The notes: generated by a model from the sequence alone, not told the origin. A stretch of 64,000 nucleotides of DNA from QHXQ01 sp036389395 (GCA_036389395.1 DASVPY010000010.1:80181-144180), one strand, 5' to 3'; numbered from the stretch's first letter, positions 1 through 11,584 are shown. Translations and numbers: made by a program.

Positions 1-1321
1 TGATCGTGCCGCCGTGGTCGCGGACGATGCCGAAGCTGATCGAGAGGCCCAGCCCCGTGCCGCCCGCCTCGCGGCGCGTCGTGAAGAACGGGTCGAAGAC
101 GCGCGGCAGGTCGGCGGGGCGGATGCCGACGCCGTTGTCGTAGAACTCGACGCAGGCGGACGAGACGGGCCGCCCGTCGGGCGCGTCGCGGCGCGCGCGC
201 CGGGCCGTGATGCGGAACACCTTCTCCGCGCCCGCGGGCCGGGCCCTCAAGGCGTGGTGCGCGTTGCTGATCATGTTGACGACGACTTGGCGCAGGCGCG
301 AGGCGTCGGCCCGCACCGGCGGCAGATCGGGCGCGACATCGATCACGACGCGGATGCCGTCCTTCGCCAACTGCCGGCCGAAGAGGGCGACCGAGGCGTT
401 GATCACTTCGGCGAGGTGGACGTGCCGCAGGCTGTTCTCGTCGCCGCGGGCGAAGGCCAGCAGGCCGCGCACGATCTGCGCGATGCGCCCGCCCTCCTCG
501 ATGATGCCGTCGAGCATCTGCCGCTCGAAGTCGGTGCGCGGGCCCGGCTCGTCCTTCAGCAGTTGCGCGAAGTTGATGATGCCGTTGAGCGGGTTGTTGA
601 TCTCGTGGGCGACGCCCGCCGACAGTTCGCCGAGCGAGGCCAGCTTCGCCGTCTGGTAGAGCTGGCGCTGCATCTCCTCCTTCTCCGCCTCCAAACGCTT
701 GCGCGCCGAGAGGTCGCGGACGAGCAGCATGACGAGCCGCTCGCCGCCGGGGATGGTGCTGAACGAGACGGCGACGGGGCGCGGCTCGCCCGCCGCGGTC
801 GCTACGGCCAGTTCCGCCTCGCCGGCCGAGTCCGCCGCGCCGAGCAGGGGCGCGAGACCGGCGGCGGCCGGGCCGTCAGGCCCGAGCGGCCGGAGCAGGT
901 CGCGCACGTCGCGGCCCGCGAGTTGGCGCGCCTCGCAGCCCAGCGTCTCGCAGAACTTGTCGTTGGCCTCGACCACCCGGAAGTCGGCCGCGCGCACGAC
1001 GCCGATGCCGTCGTTGGCGTGCTCGAAGAGGGCGCGGTAGCGCTCCTCGCTCTCGACGAGGCGGCGCTGCTGCCGCCCGACCAGCGCGAGCAGGATGCTG
1101 ACGACGACCAGATCGACCGTCATCGAGATGAAGAAGTGCTCGCCGCGCTGCTGAATCTGCCAGCGCTGCGCGGCGCGCTGCGGGCCTGGGTAGCGTTGTT
1201 CCACCCAGGCGTAGAAGGGCGGGCGCAGTGCCTGCTCCCAAGCGAAGATCACCACGGCCGTTAAGAGGAACGTCAGTGCGGTGAAGAAGACGACGAGCCG
1301 GAGGCTAAGACCTGTTTTCAT
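1..1321 (-). CDS. PAS-domain sensor histidine kinase, C-terminus cut by window edge
   Basis: The minus strand reads open from an ATG at 1321 to base 1 (440 codons) with no stop, so the end lies outside the window. Two N-terminal membrane segments (about residues 6-27 and 69-84) flank a short periplasmic stretch. A PAS-like domain follows (begins ESEERYRALFEHANDGIGVV), then a dimerisation box with the phospho-acceptor His239 in AHEINNPLNGI, an N box (NMISNAHHAL), a G1 box (DNGVGI) and a G2 box (GGTGLGLSIS). The ATPase domain is almost complete, so only a short tail, or possibly a receiver domain, is missing. The family autophosphorylates on His and passes phosphate to a response regulator; none is visible here. 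It is transcribed divergently from the small peptide gene at 1521. The ligand is unknown. Confidence 0.93.
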   Translation of the reverse strand, partial: MKTGLSLRLVVFFTALTFLLTAVVIFAWEQALRPPFYAWVEQRYPGPQRAAQRWQIQQRGEHFFISMTVDLVVVSILLALVGRQQRRLVESEERYRALFEHANDGIGVVRAADFRVVEANDKFCETLGCEARQLAGRDVRDLLRPLGPDGPAAAGLAPLLGAADSAGEAELAVATAAGEPRPVAVSFSTIPGGERLVMLLVRDLSARKRLEAEKEEMQRQLYQTAKLASLGELSAGVAHEINNPLNGIINFAQLLKDEPGPRTDFERQMLDGIIEEGGRIAQIVRGLLAFARGDENSLRHVHLAEVINASVALFGRQLAKDGIRVVIDVAPDLPPVRADASRLRQVVVNMISNAHHALRARPAGAEKVFRITARRARRDAPDGRPVSSACVEFYDNGVGIRPADLPRVFDPFFTTRREAGGTGLGLSISFGIVRDHGGTI

Positions 1322-1520
1322 GGCGGAGTCCTCCTAGACCGCCGGTCATGCGGAGGGGGTGCGCCGCCGAACGCTGCCTATGTTGACGTAAGATCGCCGC
1401 AGCGGCAAGCCGCGGCGGGCGGCGGGCGGGGCCGGGCGGCGCTGAATCCGCCCGCGCGCGAACGGTCGTAGTAGGGGCGAAAGGGAGTCAGACCAGACGA
1501 CAGAACTAAGGAGGAGAATC

Positions 1521-1757
1521 ATGTCCGACGAGAAAAAAGAGAGCCGCATCAAGGTGGACGACTTACCGCAGGCGCAGAAGGAACTGACGCCCGAAGAGCA
1601 GCAGCAAGTGCAGGGCGGCGGCTTCGGCCTCAGCGGGCAGCCGGAGTCGATCACGGAGAAGCCCGACGCCGACACCTCCATCAAAGACGGCACGTCTAAC
1701 ACGCTGGACGCGAGCGAAAGGCTGACGAACTTCTCCGACGGCTCCGTCCGCGCCTGA
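1521..1757 (+). CDS. Small peptide with double-glycine-type leader (candidate secreted or RiPP-like precursor)
   Basis: A 78-residue, highly charged protein. A near-perfect ribosome-binding site (aaggaggag) lies just before the ATG. The first half ends in ELTPEEQQQVQGGG, which resembles the leader of class II bacteriocins and other peptides cut after Gly-Gly by peptidase-containing ABC transporters. The remaining core of about 42 residues is rich in Ser, Thr, Asp and Gly and has no Cys, so lanthionine or sactipeptide chemistry on Cys is ruled out. No transporter, maturase or immunity gene is nearby; the only neighbour is the divergent histidine kinase, which could sense a peptide. Coding is supported by the strong ribosome-binding site and the leader-like layout. 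The function is inferred, not shown. Confidence 0.72.
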   Translation: MSDEKKESRIKVDDLPQAQKELTPEEQQQVQGGGFGLSGQPESITEKPDADTSIKDGTSNTLDASERLTNFSDGSVRA

Positions 1758-1802
1758 CAAGCCGGTCGAGACCGCCCCGCCGGGGCTTTCCCCACAGCGT
1801 CA

Positions 1803-1858
1803 AAGATCGCGATCTTCGACTCTAAGATCGCGATCTTCGAGGCTAAGACCACGATCAT
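1803..1858. repeat. Three 21-bp tandem units carrying a 14-bp palindrome
   Basis: The perfect palindrome AAGATCGCGATCTT occurs at 1803-1816 and 1824-1837, and a decayed copy at 1845-1858. The units are exactly 21 bp apart, about two helical turns, which is a spacing expected of cooperative operator sites. They lie 45 bp after the stop of the small peptide gene and upstream of the PEP-CTERM gene. They could be regulatory sites or only a simple repeat. Confidence 0.6.
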
Positions 1859-1879
1859 TTAGGTAGGGAGCGTGCCCTG

Positions 1880-2046
1880 GTAGTGGTTTCGTTTGAGGTT
1901 GCGGGCGGCGAAGGGTTAGTTCGTCACAGAGGGCACAGAGGTCACACAGAGGACACAGAGCTTTTAACTGTGCCCTCTGTGCTAACTCTGTGCCCTCTGT
2001 GTTAACCCGACCGCGCACCGCTCTCAACTTCAAACTGACTCACTAC
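1880..2046. repeat. Hairpin element family A, copy 1, with terminal inverted repeats
   Basis: The ends are imperfect inverted repeats of about 23 bp (left begins GGTAGTGGTTTCGTTTGAGG; the reverse of the right end begins GGTAGTGAGTCAGTTTGAAG). Inside are arms made of ACAGAGG-type units; the best-paired stretch is 1925-1940 with 1986-2001. CCCTG occurs on both outer sides, which could be a short target duplication. This fills the gap before the PEP-CTERM gene. Confidence 0.75.
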
Positions 2047-2118
2047 CCTGGAAATGTCTCCGCTTTGACTGTTTACCTGCTTCACCCGAACACGGGGATG
2101 AACGAAAGGGATAACAGG

Positions 2119-2877
2119 ATGCGCCCACACACAATCAGATTCGTTTTGAGTCTCGCCGCCTTTCTGCTGCTCAGCCTGAGCGCGAGTAGCGCCTACGCCG
2201 ACGGCATCGTGTTCGTCAACAACGACGACTGCTTCCCGGCCGGCGTCGGGCGCGGCTGCGGCGACACGCGCGCGCCGCACGTCCTCTCCGTCCAGAGCCA
2301 GGGCAACTCGTCCACGGAGACCGGCTCGGTCGGGCGCAAGACGCTCGGCAGCGGCGGCGTGGTGGACGACCGCCAGGGCGACTGGCTGCGCGGCTCCAAC
2401 ACGCAGACCGTCAGCCTGACGGACGTGGGCTTCACCTCGGCCAGCAACCTCCGCATCTACTTCGACATCAACGAACCCCTCGGCGGCGGCCGGCGCACAG
2501 TCACGCTCGACTCGCTGGTGCTCAACGCCTACAACGAGCAGGGGCAGGTGGTCTTCTCCGCCTCGCTCGTCAACCCGAACCAGAACTACACCACCATCGG
2601 CAACGGCCAAGGGCACTCCGATTACGCCTTCGGGCTGGACGCCGAAGCGGCCGCCCGCCTGCAAGCCGCCGTCGCCGCCAACCCGAACCTGCGGCTCGGG
2701 CTGATGGCGTCGCTCTCCAACGCGCAGGGCGGGCCTGAAAGTTTCTTCATCGGCTCGGCCACGAGTCCCGCGGCCGTGCCCGAACCGACGACGATGCTGC
2801 TCCTGGGGACGGGCCTCGCCGGCTGCGCCGCCAAACTACGCCGCCGGCGCAAAGGGCGAACGACTGAATCTTCCTGA
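2119..2877 (+). CDS. PEP-CTERM sorted secreted protein
   Basis: The protein has 252 residues from the ATG at 2119, which has a purine-rich ribosome-binding site (aaaggg) 8 bases before it. In-frame codons further upstream fall in the hairpin repeat, and the ATG at 2098 lacks a comparable site. A signal peptide (about residues 1-24, ending SSAYA) is followed by a beta-rich, Asn- and Gly-rich body with no recognised catalytic motif. The C-terminus is a textbook PEP-CTERM tail: VPEPTTMLLLGTGLAG, a hydrophobic segment, then KLRRRRKGR. Such proteins are cleaved and anchored or exported by exosortase, usually linked to exopolysaccharide. No exosortase gene is in the window. A strong terminator follows. 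Confidence 0.88.
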   Translation: MRPHTIRFVLSLAAFLLLSLSASSAYADGIVFVNNDDCFPAGVGRGCGDTRAPHVLSVQSQGNSSTETGSVGRKTLGSGGVVDDRQGDWLRGSNTQTVSLTDVGFTSASNLRIYFDINEPLGGGRRTVTLDSLVLNAYNEQGQVVFSASLVNPNQNYTTIGNGQGHSDYAFGLDAEAAARLQAAVAANPNLRLGLMASLSNAQGGPESFFIGSATSPAAVPEPTTMLLLGTGLAGCAAKLRRRRKGRTTESS

Positions 2878-2904
2878 CTCTTACCTGCTCTGAGCGGGTA
2901 GACG

Positions 2905-2946
2905 GACGAGGCGCGCGGAGCGGATCCCGCGCGCCTCGTCTTTTTA
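2905..2946 (+). terminator. Rho-independent terminator after PEP-CTERM gene
   Basis: A perfect 13-bp GC-rich stem (GACGAGGCGCGCG with CGCGCGCCTCGTC, loop about 10 bases) is followed directly by TTTTT. It lies 28 bases after the stop codon at 2877. Confidence 0.85.
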
Positions 2947-2972
2947 TTTCTCGGCCGGTTTGGAAAAAGCCA

Positions 2973-3001
2973 TTGAAATTTTGCGCCCCCGGTGTTAAGT
3001 T
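2973..3001 (+). promoter_or_regulatory. Possible sigma-70-like promoter for the receptor gene
   Basis: TTGAAA at 2973-2978 and TAAGTT at 2996-3001 are 17 bases apart in an AT-rich patch, about 185 bases upstream of the start at 3185 and after a terminator. The match is weak. The remaining leader (3002-3184) is GC-rich and shows no other element. Confidence 0.35.
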
Positions 3002-3184
3002 CGCGCCACAACGGCAACCCGAGCGTTTAACTTCCCCCAGCCGCCAGCAGTTGGTAGTCGCCCCGACGTAAGTAGCCGCCGCCGCGCGCCGCGCGGGTCA
3101 ACGCTTTTCGCGCCCGCCGCCGCGCGCCGTATCAAACGGACTGTAGCGCCGCCTCGCGCCCTTGCAAACGTTGGAGGATCAACC

Positions 3185-6670
<3,486 letters not shown>

Positions 6671-6678
6671 CGCCGCGC

Positions 6679-6811
6679 GGTTGAATCTATCGGCAGGCCG
6701 GTTGAAACACAGAGGGCACAGAGGTCACACAGAGTACACAGAGTTTTTACTGTGCCCTCTGTGCTAACTCTGTGTCCTCTGTGTTAACCCGGCCGCGCGC
6801 CACCATCAACC
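6679..6811. repeat. Hairpin element family A, copy 2
   Basis: The core 6706-6785 has ACAGAGG-type units in the left arm and their complements in the right arm, with a T-rich centre. The flank GTTAACCCGGCCGCGCG after the right arm matches the other copies, and GGTTGA/TCAACC pairs at the outer edges. It lies between the receptor stop and the GH3 start and ends only 19 bases before the GH3 ATG, so it could modulate expression of that gene. Confidence 0.75.
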
Positions 6812-6830
6812 TACGGCCCAAGGAGCGTGC

Positions 6831-9176
6831 ATGAACTTCGCCAAACCGCTCGGCCTGCTCTTAACCTGCGCGCTCGTCACGACCGCGCTGCCCGCCCGCG
6901 CCCAGACGCCCCGCCGCCGCGCCCCGCGCGCCGACATCGAACGCCGCGTCAACGCCCTGCTCGCCCGCATGACGCTCGAAGAGAAGTTGGGCCAGTTGCA
7001 GCAACTCGACGGCGAGGCCAACGGCAACTTCCGGCCCGAGCACGTCGAACTCGTCCGCCGCGGCTTGCTCGGCTCGACGCTGAACGTGCGCGGCGTGGCC
7101 CGCACCAACGAGTTGCAGCGCGTCGCCGTCGCACAGTCGCGGCTCAAGATTCCGCTCCTCTTCGGCTTCGACGTGATCCACGGCTACCGCACGCTCTTCC
7201 CCGTCCCCTTGGGCGAGGCGAGCAGTTGGGACACGGCGGCGGTCGAGCGCGCCGCCGCGGTCGCCGCCGCGGAAGCGCGCGCCGCGGGCGTCCACTGGAC
7301 GTTCGCGCCGATGGTGGACATCGCGCGCGACGCGCGCTGGGGCCGCATCGTCGAGGGCGCGGGCGAAGACCCTTACCTCGGCGCGCAGATGGCGCGCGCG
7401 CGCGTGCTCGGCTTCCAAGGGGCGGACTACTCCGCGCCCGACCGCGTCGTCGCCTGCGCCAAGCACTGGGTCGCCTACGGCGCGGCCGAAGCGGGCCGCG
7501 ACTACAACACGACCGACGTGTCCGAACGCCAGTTGCGCGAGACCTACTTCCCGCCCTTCAAGGCCGCGGTGGACGCGGGCGTCGGCACGTTCATGAGCGC
7601 CTTCAACGACGTGGACGGCGTGCCGGCGACCGCCAACCGCTTCACGATGACGGATGTCCTGCGCGGCGAGTGGGGCTTCGACGGCTTCGTCGTCAGCGAC
7701 TACACGGCCGTCGCCGAGTTGATCCCGCACGGGCTGGCGGCCGACGGCGCAGACGCCGCGCGGCTCGCCCTGAACGCCGGCACGGACATGGAGATGGTCA
7801 GCCGCCTCTACAACCAGCACGGCGCGCAACTGCTCAGGGAAGGCAAGCTCACGCAGGCCGTGATCGACGAGGCGGTGCGCCGCATCCTGCGCGTCAAGTT
7901 CCGCCTCGGTCTCTTCGAGCACCCTTACGCGGACGAGGCGCGCGAGCGCGCCGAAGTCTTCTCGGCCGCGCACCGCGCCGCCGCGCGCGCGACGGCCGCG
8001 CGCTCCTTCGTGCTCCTGAAGAACGAGCGCGAGACTCTGCCGCTCAGCTCTTCGGCGCGCAGCATCGCCGTCGTCGGCCCGTTAGCCGACGACCCGAAAG
8101 CGCCGCTCGGCTCTTGGGCCGGCGACGGGCGCGTCGAGGACACGGTGACTCTGCTCGCCGGCATCAAGGCGAAGGTCGCGCCGCAGACGCGCGTCGTCTA
8201 CGCCAAGGGCGTGGCGATTGAGGGGCGCGGCGTGACCGGCAACTACGACGCCGCGCCGCCCTCCGCCACCAACGCGGGCGGCACGAACGTCGTCGCCGCG
8301 CCCGACTCAGAGGCCGCGCGCCTCGCCACCACGCCCGTCGCCGCGGACGCTTTGGCCGAAGCCGTGCGCGCCGCGCGCGAGGCGGACGCGGTCGTCGTCG
8401 CCGTCGGCGAGACGGCCGAGATGTCGGGCGAAGCGGCCGCGCGCGCGTCGCTCGATCTGCCCGGCCGGCAGTTGGAGTTGCTCCGGGCGATCCACGAGAC
8501 GGGCAAGCCTTACGTCGTCGTGTTAATGAACGGCCGCCCGCTCGCGATCAACTGGCTGGCGGAGAACTCGCCGGCCATTCTTGAGACTTGGTTCGCGGGC
8601 ACGGAGGCGGGCGACGCCATCGCCGACGTGCTCTTCGGCGACGTGAACCCCGGCGGCAAGCTGCCCGTCACCTTCCCGCGCGCCGCCGGGCAAGAGCCGC
8701 TCTACTACAACCACAAGAACACGGGCCGCCCGCCCGACCCGAACAACAAGTATTCGTCCAAGTACCTCGACGTGCCCTGGACGCCGCTCTACCCGTTCGG
8801 CTACGGTCTCAGCTACACGCAGTTTCAATACTCGAACCTGACCTTGAGCGCGCCGCGCATCCCCGCGTCGGGCCGCCTCACAGTCAGCGTGGACGTGACG
8901 AACGCGGGCCGGCGCGCGGGCGACGAGGTCGTGCAGCTCTACATCCGCGACGCGGCGGCGAGCGTCACGCGCCCCGTGCGCGAGCTGAAAGGCTTCGAGC
9001 GCGTCACGCTCAGACCGGGCGAGCGCCGCCGCGTCACCTTCACGCTCACGCCGGCCGAGCTGGGCTTCTACGACCGCGCCCTGCGCTTCCGCGTCGAGCC
9101 GGGCCCGGTGCAAGTCTTCGTCGGCCCGAACTCCGTCGAGGGACTGCAAGGGAGTTTTGAAATTGTCGCGCGTTGA
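6831..9176 (+). CDS. Glycoside hydrolase family 3 beta-glucosidase, periplasmic
   Basis: The protein has 781 residues, the usual size of three-domain GH3 enzymes. The ribosome-binding site is AAGGAG, and a signal peptide runs to about residue 25 (LPARAQ). The GH3 N-terminal barrel begins MTLEEKLGQLQQLD and carries the catalytic nucleophile Asp290 in VVSDYTA. The substrate-binding KHWVAYG and the EDPYL segment are present. The GH3 C-terminal domain has GETAEMSGEAAARASLDLPG, and a fibronectin-III-like domain ends the protein (residues about 680-775). Members remove terminal glucose from beta-linked gluco-oligosaccharides. Beside a GH144-like enzyme, activity on sophoro-oligosaccharides (beta-1,2) is plausible but not shown; sequence alone cannot fix the linkage. 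Confidence 0.93.
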   Translation: MNFAKPLGLLLTCALVTTALPARAQTPRRRAPRADIERRVNALLARMTLEEKLGQLQQLDGEANGNFRPEHVELVRRGLLGSTLNVRGVARTNELQRVAVAQSRLKIPLLFGFDVIHGYRTLFPVPLGEASSWDTAAVERAAAVAAAEARAAGVHWTFAPMVDIARDARWGRIVEGAGEDPYLGAQMARARVLGFQGADYSAPDRVVACAKHWVAYGAAEAGRDYNTTDVSERQLRETYFPPFKAAVDAGVGTFMSAFNDVDGVPATANRFTMTDVLRGEWGFDGFVVSDYTAVAELIPHGLAADGADAARLALNAGTDMEMVSRLYNQHGAQLLREGKLTQAVIDEAVRRILRVKFRLGLFEHPYADEARERAEVFSAAHRAAARATAARSFVLLKNERETLPLSSSARSIAVVGPLADDPKAPLGSWAGDGRVEDTVTLLAGIKAKVAPQTRVVYAKGVAIEGRGVTGNYDAAPPSATNAGGTNVVAAPDSEAARLATTPVAADALAEAVRAAREADAVVVAVGETAEMSGEAAARASLDLPGRQLELLRAIHETGKPYVVVLMNGRPLAINWLAENSPAILETWFAGTEAGDAIADVLFGDVNPGGKLPVTFPRAAGQEPLYYNHKNTGRPPDPNNKYSSKYLDVPWTPLYPFGYGLSYTQFQYSNLTLSAPRIPASGRLTVSVDVTNAGRRAGDEVVQLYIRDAAASVTRPVRELKGFERVTLRPGERRRVTFTLTPAELGFYDRALRFRVEPGPVQVFVGPNSVEGLQGSFEIVAR

Positions 9177-9220
9177 GATTGATCATTCGACTTGAAGCAG
9201 ACGCATGTTGCGACTCACCA

Positions 9221-9318
9221 CAGAGACACAGAGGGCACAGAGGGGGCACGGAGGATAGAATGGCATTCGGGCCTCCGTGCTTCCTCCGTGCCCTCCGTGC
9301 CTCTGTGGTGAACCGCCC
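9221..9318. repeat. Hairpin element family A, divergent copy 3
   Basis: The left arm has CACAGAGACACAGAGGGCAC-type units and the right arm the complementary CCTCCGTGCCCTCCGTGCCT units, ending CTCTGTGGTGAACC. The loop is about ATAGAATGGCATTCGGG. This copy has drifted from ACAGAGG to ACGGAGG in both arms of the stem. It lies at or across the 5' end of the GH144-like gene. Confidence 0.65.
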
Positions 9319-10675
9319 CTCACGCCGGAGACAACCTGCGAGCCACGCGCGCGCCGCGCTCTGCCTCCTGCTCGTCGCCCTGCTCGCGCCGACTTCAGTC
9401 AACGCGCAACCGGCCGCGCGCGTCTCGCCGGAGGACGCCGCCCTGCTCGCAGACCTTGAGCGGCGCGCGTTCCAATTCTTCTGGGAGCACGCCGACCCGC
9501 ACACGGGTCTCGTCCTCGACCGCGCGCACACGGACGGGCGGCCGCACCAGCCGGGCGAGCCGAGTCATCGCGTCGCCAGCAGCGCCACCACCGGGTTCGG
9601 CTTGACCGCGCTCTGCATCGGCGCGGCCGACGGCTGGGTCACGCGCGCCGCCGCCCGCGCGCGCGCGCGCACGACCCTGCGCTACTTCGCCGAGCGCGCC
9701 GACGAACAACACGGCTGGTTCTACCACTGGCAGGAACAGGAGACGGGCGCGCGCCGCTGGCAGAGCGAGTTCTCGTCCATTGACACGGCGCTGCTGCTCG
9801 CGGGCGTGTTGACGGCGCGGCAGTGCTTCCGCGAGGACGCAGAGGTCGTGCGCCTCGCCACGCGCGTCTACGAGCGCGTGGACTTTCAGTGGATGCTCGC
9901 CGGTCATCCCACCTTGCTCTCGCACGGCTGGAAACCGGAGACCGGCTTCCTCAAGCCGCGCTGGGACACCTACAGCGAGCACCTGCTCCTGCAACTGCTC
10001 GCCATCGGCTCGCCGACGCACCCCATCACGCCGCGCGCCTGGCTCGCCTGGCAGCGCACGCGCATTACCTACGCCGGCTACACTTACCTGAACGCCGGCC
10101 CGCTCTTCACGCACCAGTACACGCACGCGTGGGTTGACTTCCGCGGCTGGCGCGAGTCTTGGTATCCGTTCACGGACTACTACGCCAACTCGGTCGCCGC
10201 CACGCGCGCGCACCGGCTCTTCTGCCTGAGTCTCGCGCCGGAGTTCCCCGCCTACACGGAGAACGTGTGGGGCATCTCGGCGTCGGACAGCGCGAAAGGT
10301 TACGTGGCCTGGGGCGGGCCGCCGCGCGACCCGGCGATTGACGGCACGGTCGTCCCTTACGCGTCCGCCGGCTCGCTGATGTTCACGCCCGACATCTCGC
10401 TCGCGGCCCTGCGCACCATGCGCGCACGCTACGGCGCGCAGACTTACGGCCGCTACGGCTTCGCCGACGCCTTCAACCCCAACACCGGCTGGGTTGACCC
10501 GGACGTGATCGGCATAGACCTCGGCATCACGCTCTTAGGCGCGGAGAACCTCCGCACCGGTAACGTCTGGCGCTGGTTCATGCGCAACCCGGAGATCACG
10601 CGCGCGCTGCGGCGTGCGGGGCTGCGTCGTTACCGGGGCGGACACCAGCGCGGCCGTGGGTCAGTTCGACGTTGA
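9260..10675 (+). CDS. PF10091 glycoamylase-like / GH144-type endo-beta-glucanase
   Basis: The mature protein is a predicted (alpha/alpha)6-barrel with the conserved blocks of the PF10091/GH144 family: RRAFQFFWEHADPHTGLV, SSATTGFGLTALCIGA, WQSEFSSIDTALLLAG, AIGSPTHPI, HQYTHAWVDFRGW, GISASDSAKGY and NPNTGWVDPDVIGIDLGI. GH144 enzymes cut beta-1,2-glucan internally to sophoro-oligosaccharides, which would feed the adjacent GH3. The start is uncertain: ATG 9260 has GGAGG 6 bases before it but lies inside a hairpin element, while GTG 9308 just after the element gives a cleaner signal peptide (ending SVNAQ). The gene end is also unusual: the last codons and TGA lie in the left end of the next hairpin element. 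Linkage specificity is inferred. Confidence 0.87.
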   Translation: MAFGPPCFLRALRASVVNRPSRRRQPASHARAALCLLLVALLAPTSVNAQPAARVSPEDAALLADLERRAFQFFWEHADPHTGLVLDRAHTDGRPHQPGEPSHRVASSATTGFGLTALCIGAADGWVTRAAARARARTTLRYFAERADEQHGWFYHWQEQETGARRWQSEFSSIDTALLLAGVLTARQCFREDAEVVRLATRVYERVDFQWMLAGHPTLLSHGWKPETGFLKPRWDTYSEHLLLQLLAIGSPTHPITPRAWLAWQRTRITYAGYTYLNAGPLFTHQYTHAWVDFRGWRESWYPFTDYYANSVAATRAHRLFCLSLAPEFPAYTENVWGISASDSAKGYVAWGGPPRDPAIDGTVVPYASAGSLMFTPDISLAALRTMRARYGAQTYGRYGFADAFNPNTGWVDPDVIGIDLGITLLGAENLRTGNVWRWFMRNPEITRALRRAGLRRYRGGHQRGRGSVRR

Positions 10676-10817
10676 GGCTGACGGATCGTTAATTCAACAC
10701 AGAGGCCACAGAGGAAAGCCACAGAGGCCACAGAGAGGAGCAACCCTCTGTGGCCTCTGTGGCTTTCCTCTGTGGCCTCTGTGTTAACCCGGCCGCGCGT
10801 CACACTCAACCTTCAAC
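10658..10817. repeat. Hairpin element family A, copy 4, perfect 40-bp arms
   Basis: Arms 10696-10735 and 10746-10785 are exactly complementary over 40 bp, with loop AGGAGCAACC at 10736-10745. The outer flanks again pair imperfectly (GGGTCAGTTCGACGTTGAG with the reverse of CTCAACCTTCAAC). The left end supplies the stop of the upstream GH144-like gene. The element sits between convergent genes and could act as a two-way terminator, although no T-run follows. Confidence 0.85.
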
Positions 10818-10843
10818 GCGAGGCGTTGCCGGCGAGACGGCCG

Positions 10844-11584
10844 CTATTCCTCGTTCACCTGCATCCGCCGCACGCGCCTGAGCGCGCCGCTGAACGCGCC
10901 GCCGTGCCCTTTCAAGGTCGCGTCGAAGACGCCTTCGACGAGCGCGTACCTCTCGTGGTACTGCGCGTACTCGCCGCCCGACTTCGTCCCCGGCAGGTCG
11001 AGCCACAGGCCGTTCTTCGCGATGCGCTGCCGGTAGTCGTCCTCGTGCAGATAGACGGCCTTGCCTTCAAACCTGATGCTCACGAAGCCGACCACCCTGA
11101 CGAGCCGCCCGTGGTAACGGGCCGGGTCGGCGATCAACTGCACGAGCGAGACCGACAGCGGGCGCTGCGCCTGGACGGTGGGCGTCGCTGCGGGCGGGGT
11201 CGCGCCCGCCGGCACGAGCCAGAACTCCAGCGCCGGCTGCTCGCGCGTCCCGCCCTCGATTGTAACGACGCGCGCGCCGGGCAGCCCCCGCGCTTCGACC
11301 AGGTGGTTCCGCACACGGTCGAGATTGAACACCGTGTCGCGCAGGCGTCTGTGCCGCCCGTCGTAGCCGATGACGTAAGCCTGCGCGTTCGGTTCCACCT
11401 TCAGCACCTCGTCGGCGAAATGGATCACGCGCAGCTCGAAGTCTTCCAGATAACGCGGCTGAAGCTCGTCGAGCTTACGGGCCGCGCCGCCGCCGGGCCG
11501 TTCCTGCGCCAACGCACAGCTAAAAGCGGCCGCGACGACGAGGACACAAGTGCTCGCTCCGAGCCTTCTCCCTCTCAACCCCAT
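10844..11584 (-). CDS. Secreted hypothetical protein with OB-like domain
   Basis: The protein has 246 residues and a signal peptide of about 26 residues (ending SCALA/Q). The N-terminal half contains EDFELRVIHFADEVLKVEPN and AYVIGYDGRHRRLRDTV, which resembles small periplasmic domains often seen in acidobacteria. The C-terminal part (PLSVSLVQLIADPARYHGRL, VRVVGFVSIRFEGKAVYLHE) looks like the OB-fold seen in proteins that begin 'pathway: x-value P-xx-Y-hGk-V-V-G'. No catalytic residues are recognised. It is the last gene of a minus-strand run from 13.8 kb and is separated from the convergent GH144-like gene by a hairpin element. Function unknown. Confidence 0.75.
   Translation of the reverse strand: MGLRGRRLGASTCVLVVAAAFSCALAQERPGGGAARKLDELQPRYLEDFELRVIHFADEVLKVEPNAQAYVIGYDGRHRRLRDTVFNLDRVRNHLVEARGLPGARVVTIEGGTREQPALEFWLVPAGATPPAATPTVQAQRPLSVSLVQLIADPARYHGRLVRVVGFVSIRFEGKAVYLHEDDYRQRIAKNGLWLDLPGTKSGGEYAQYHERYALVEGVFDATLKGHGGAFSGALRRVRRMQVNEE

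Noticed and set aside
14..1264. Long plus-strand open frame opposite the histidine kinase
   Set aside because: It is an Arg/Ala/Asp-rich shadow in GC-rich DNA; the minus strand encodes an intact PAS/HisKA/HATPase kinase.
1800..2033. Minus-strand frame with LEDRDLRVEDRDL repeats
   Set aside because: The protein repeat comes from the 21-bp palindromes and the hairpin element, not from coding sequence.
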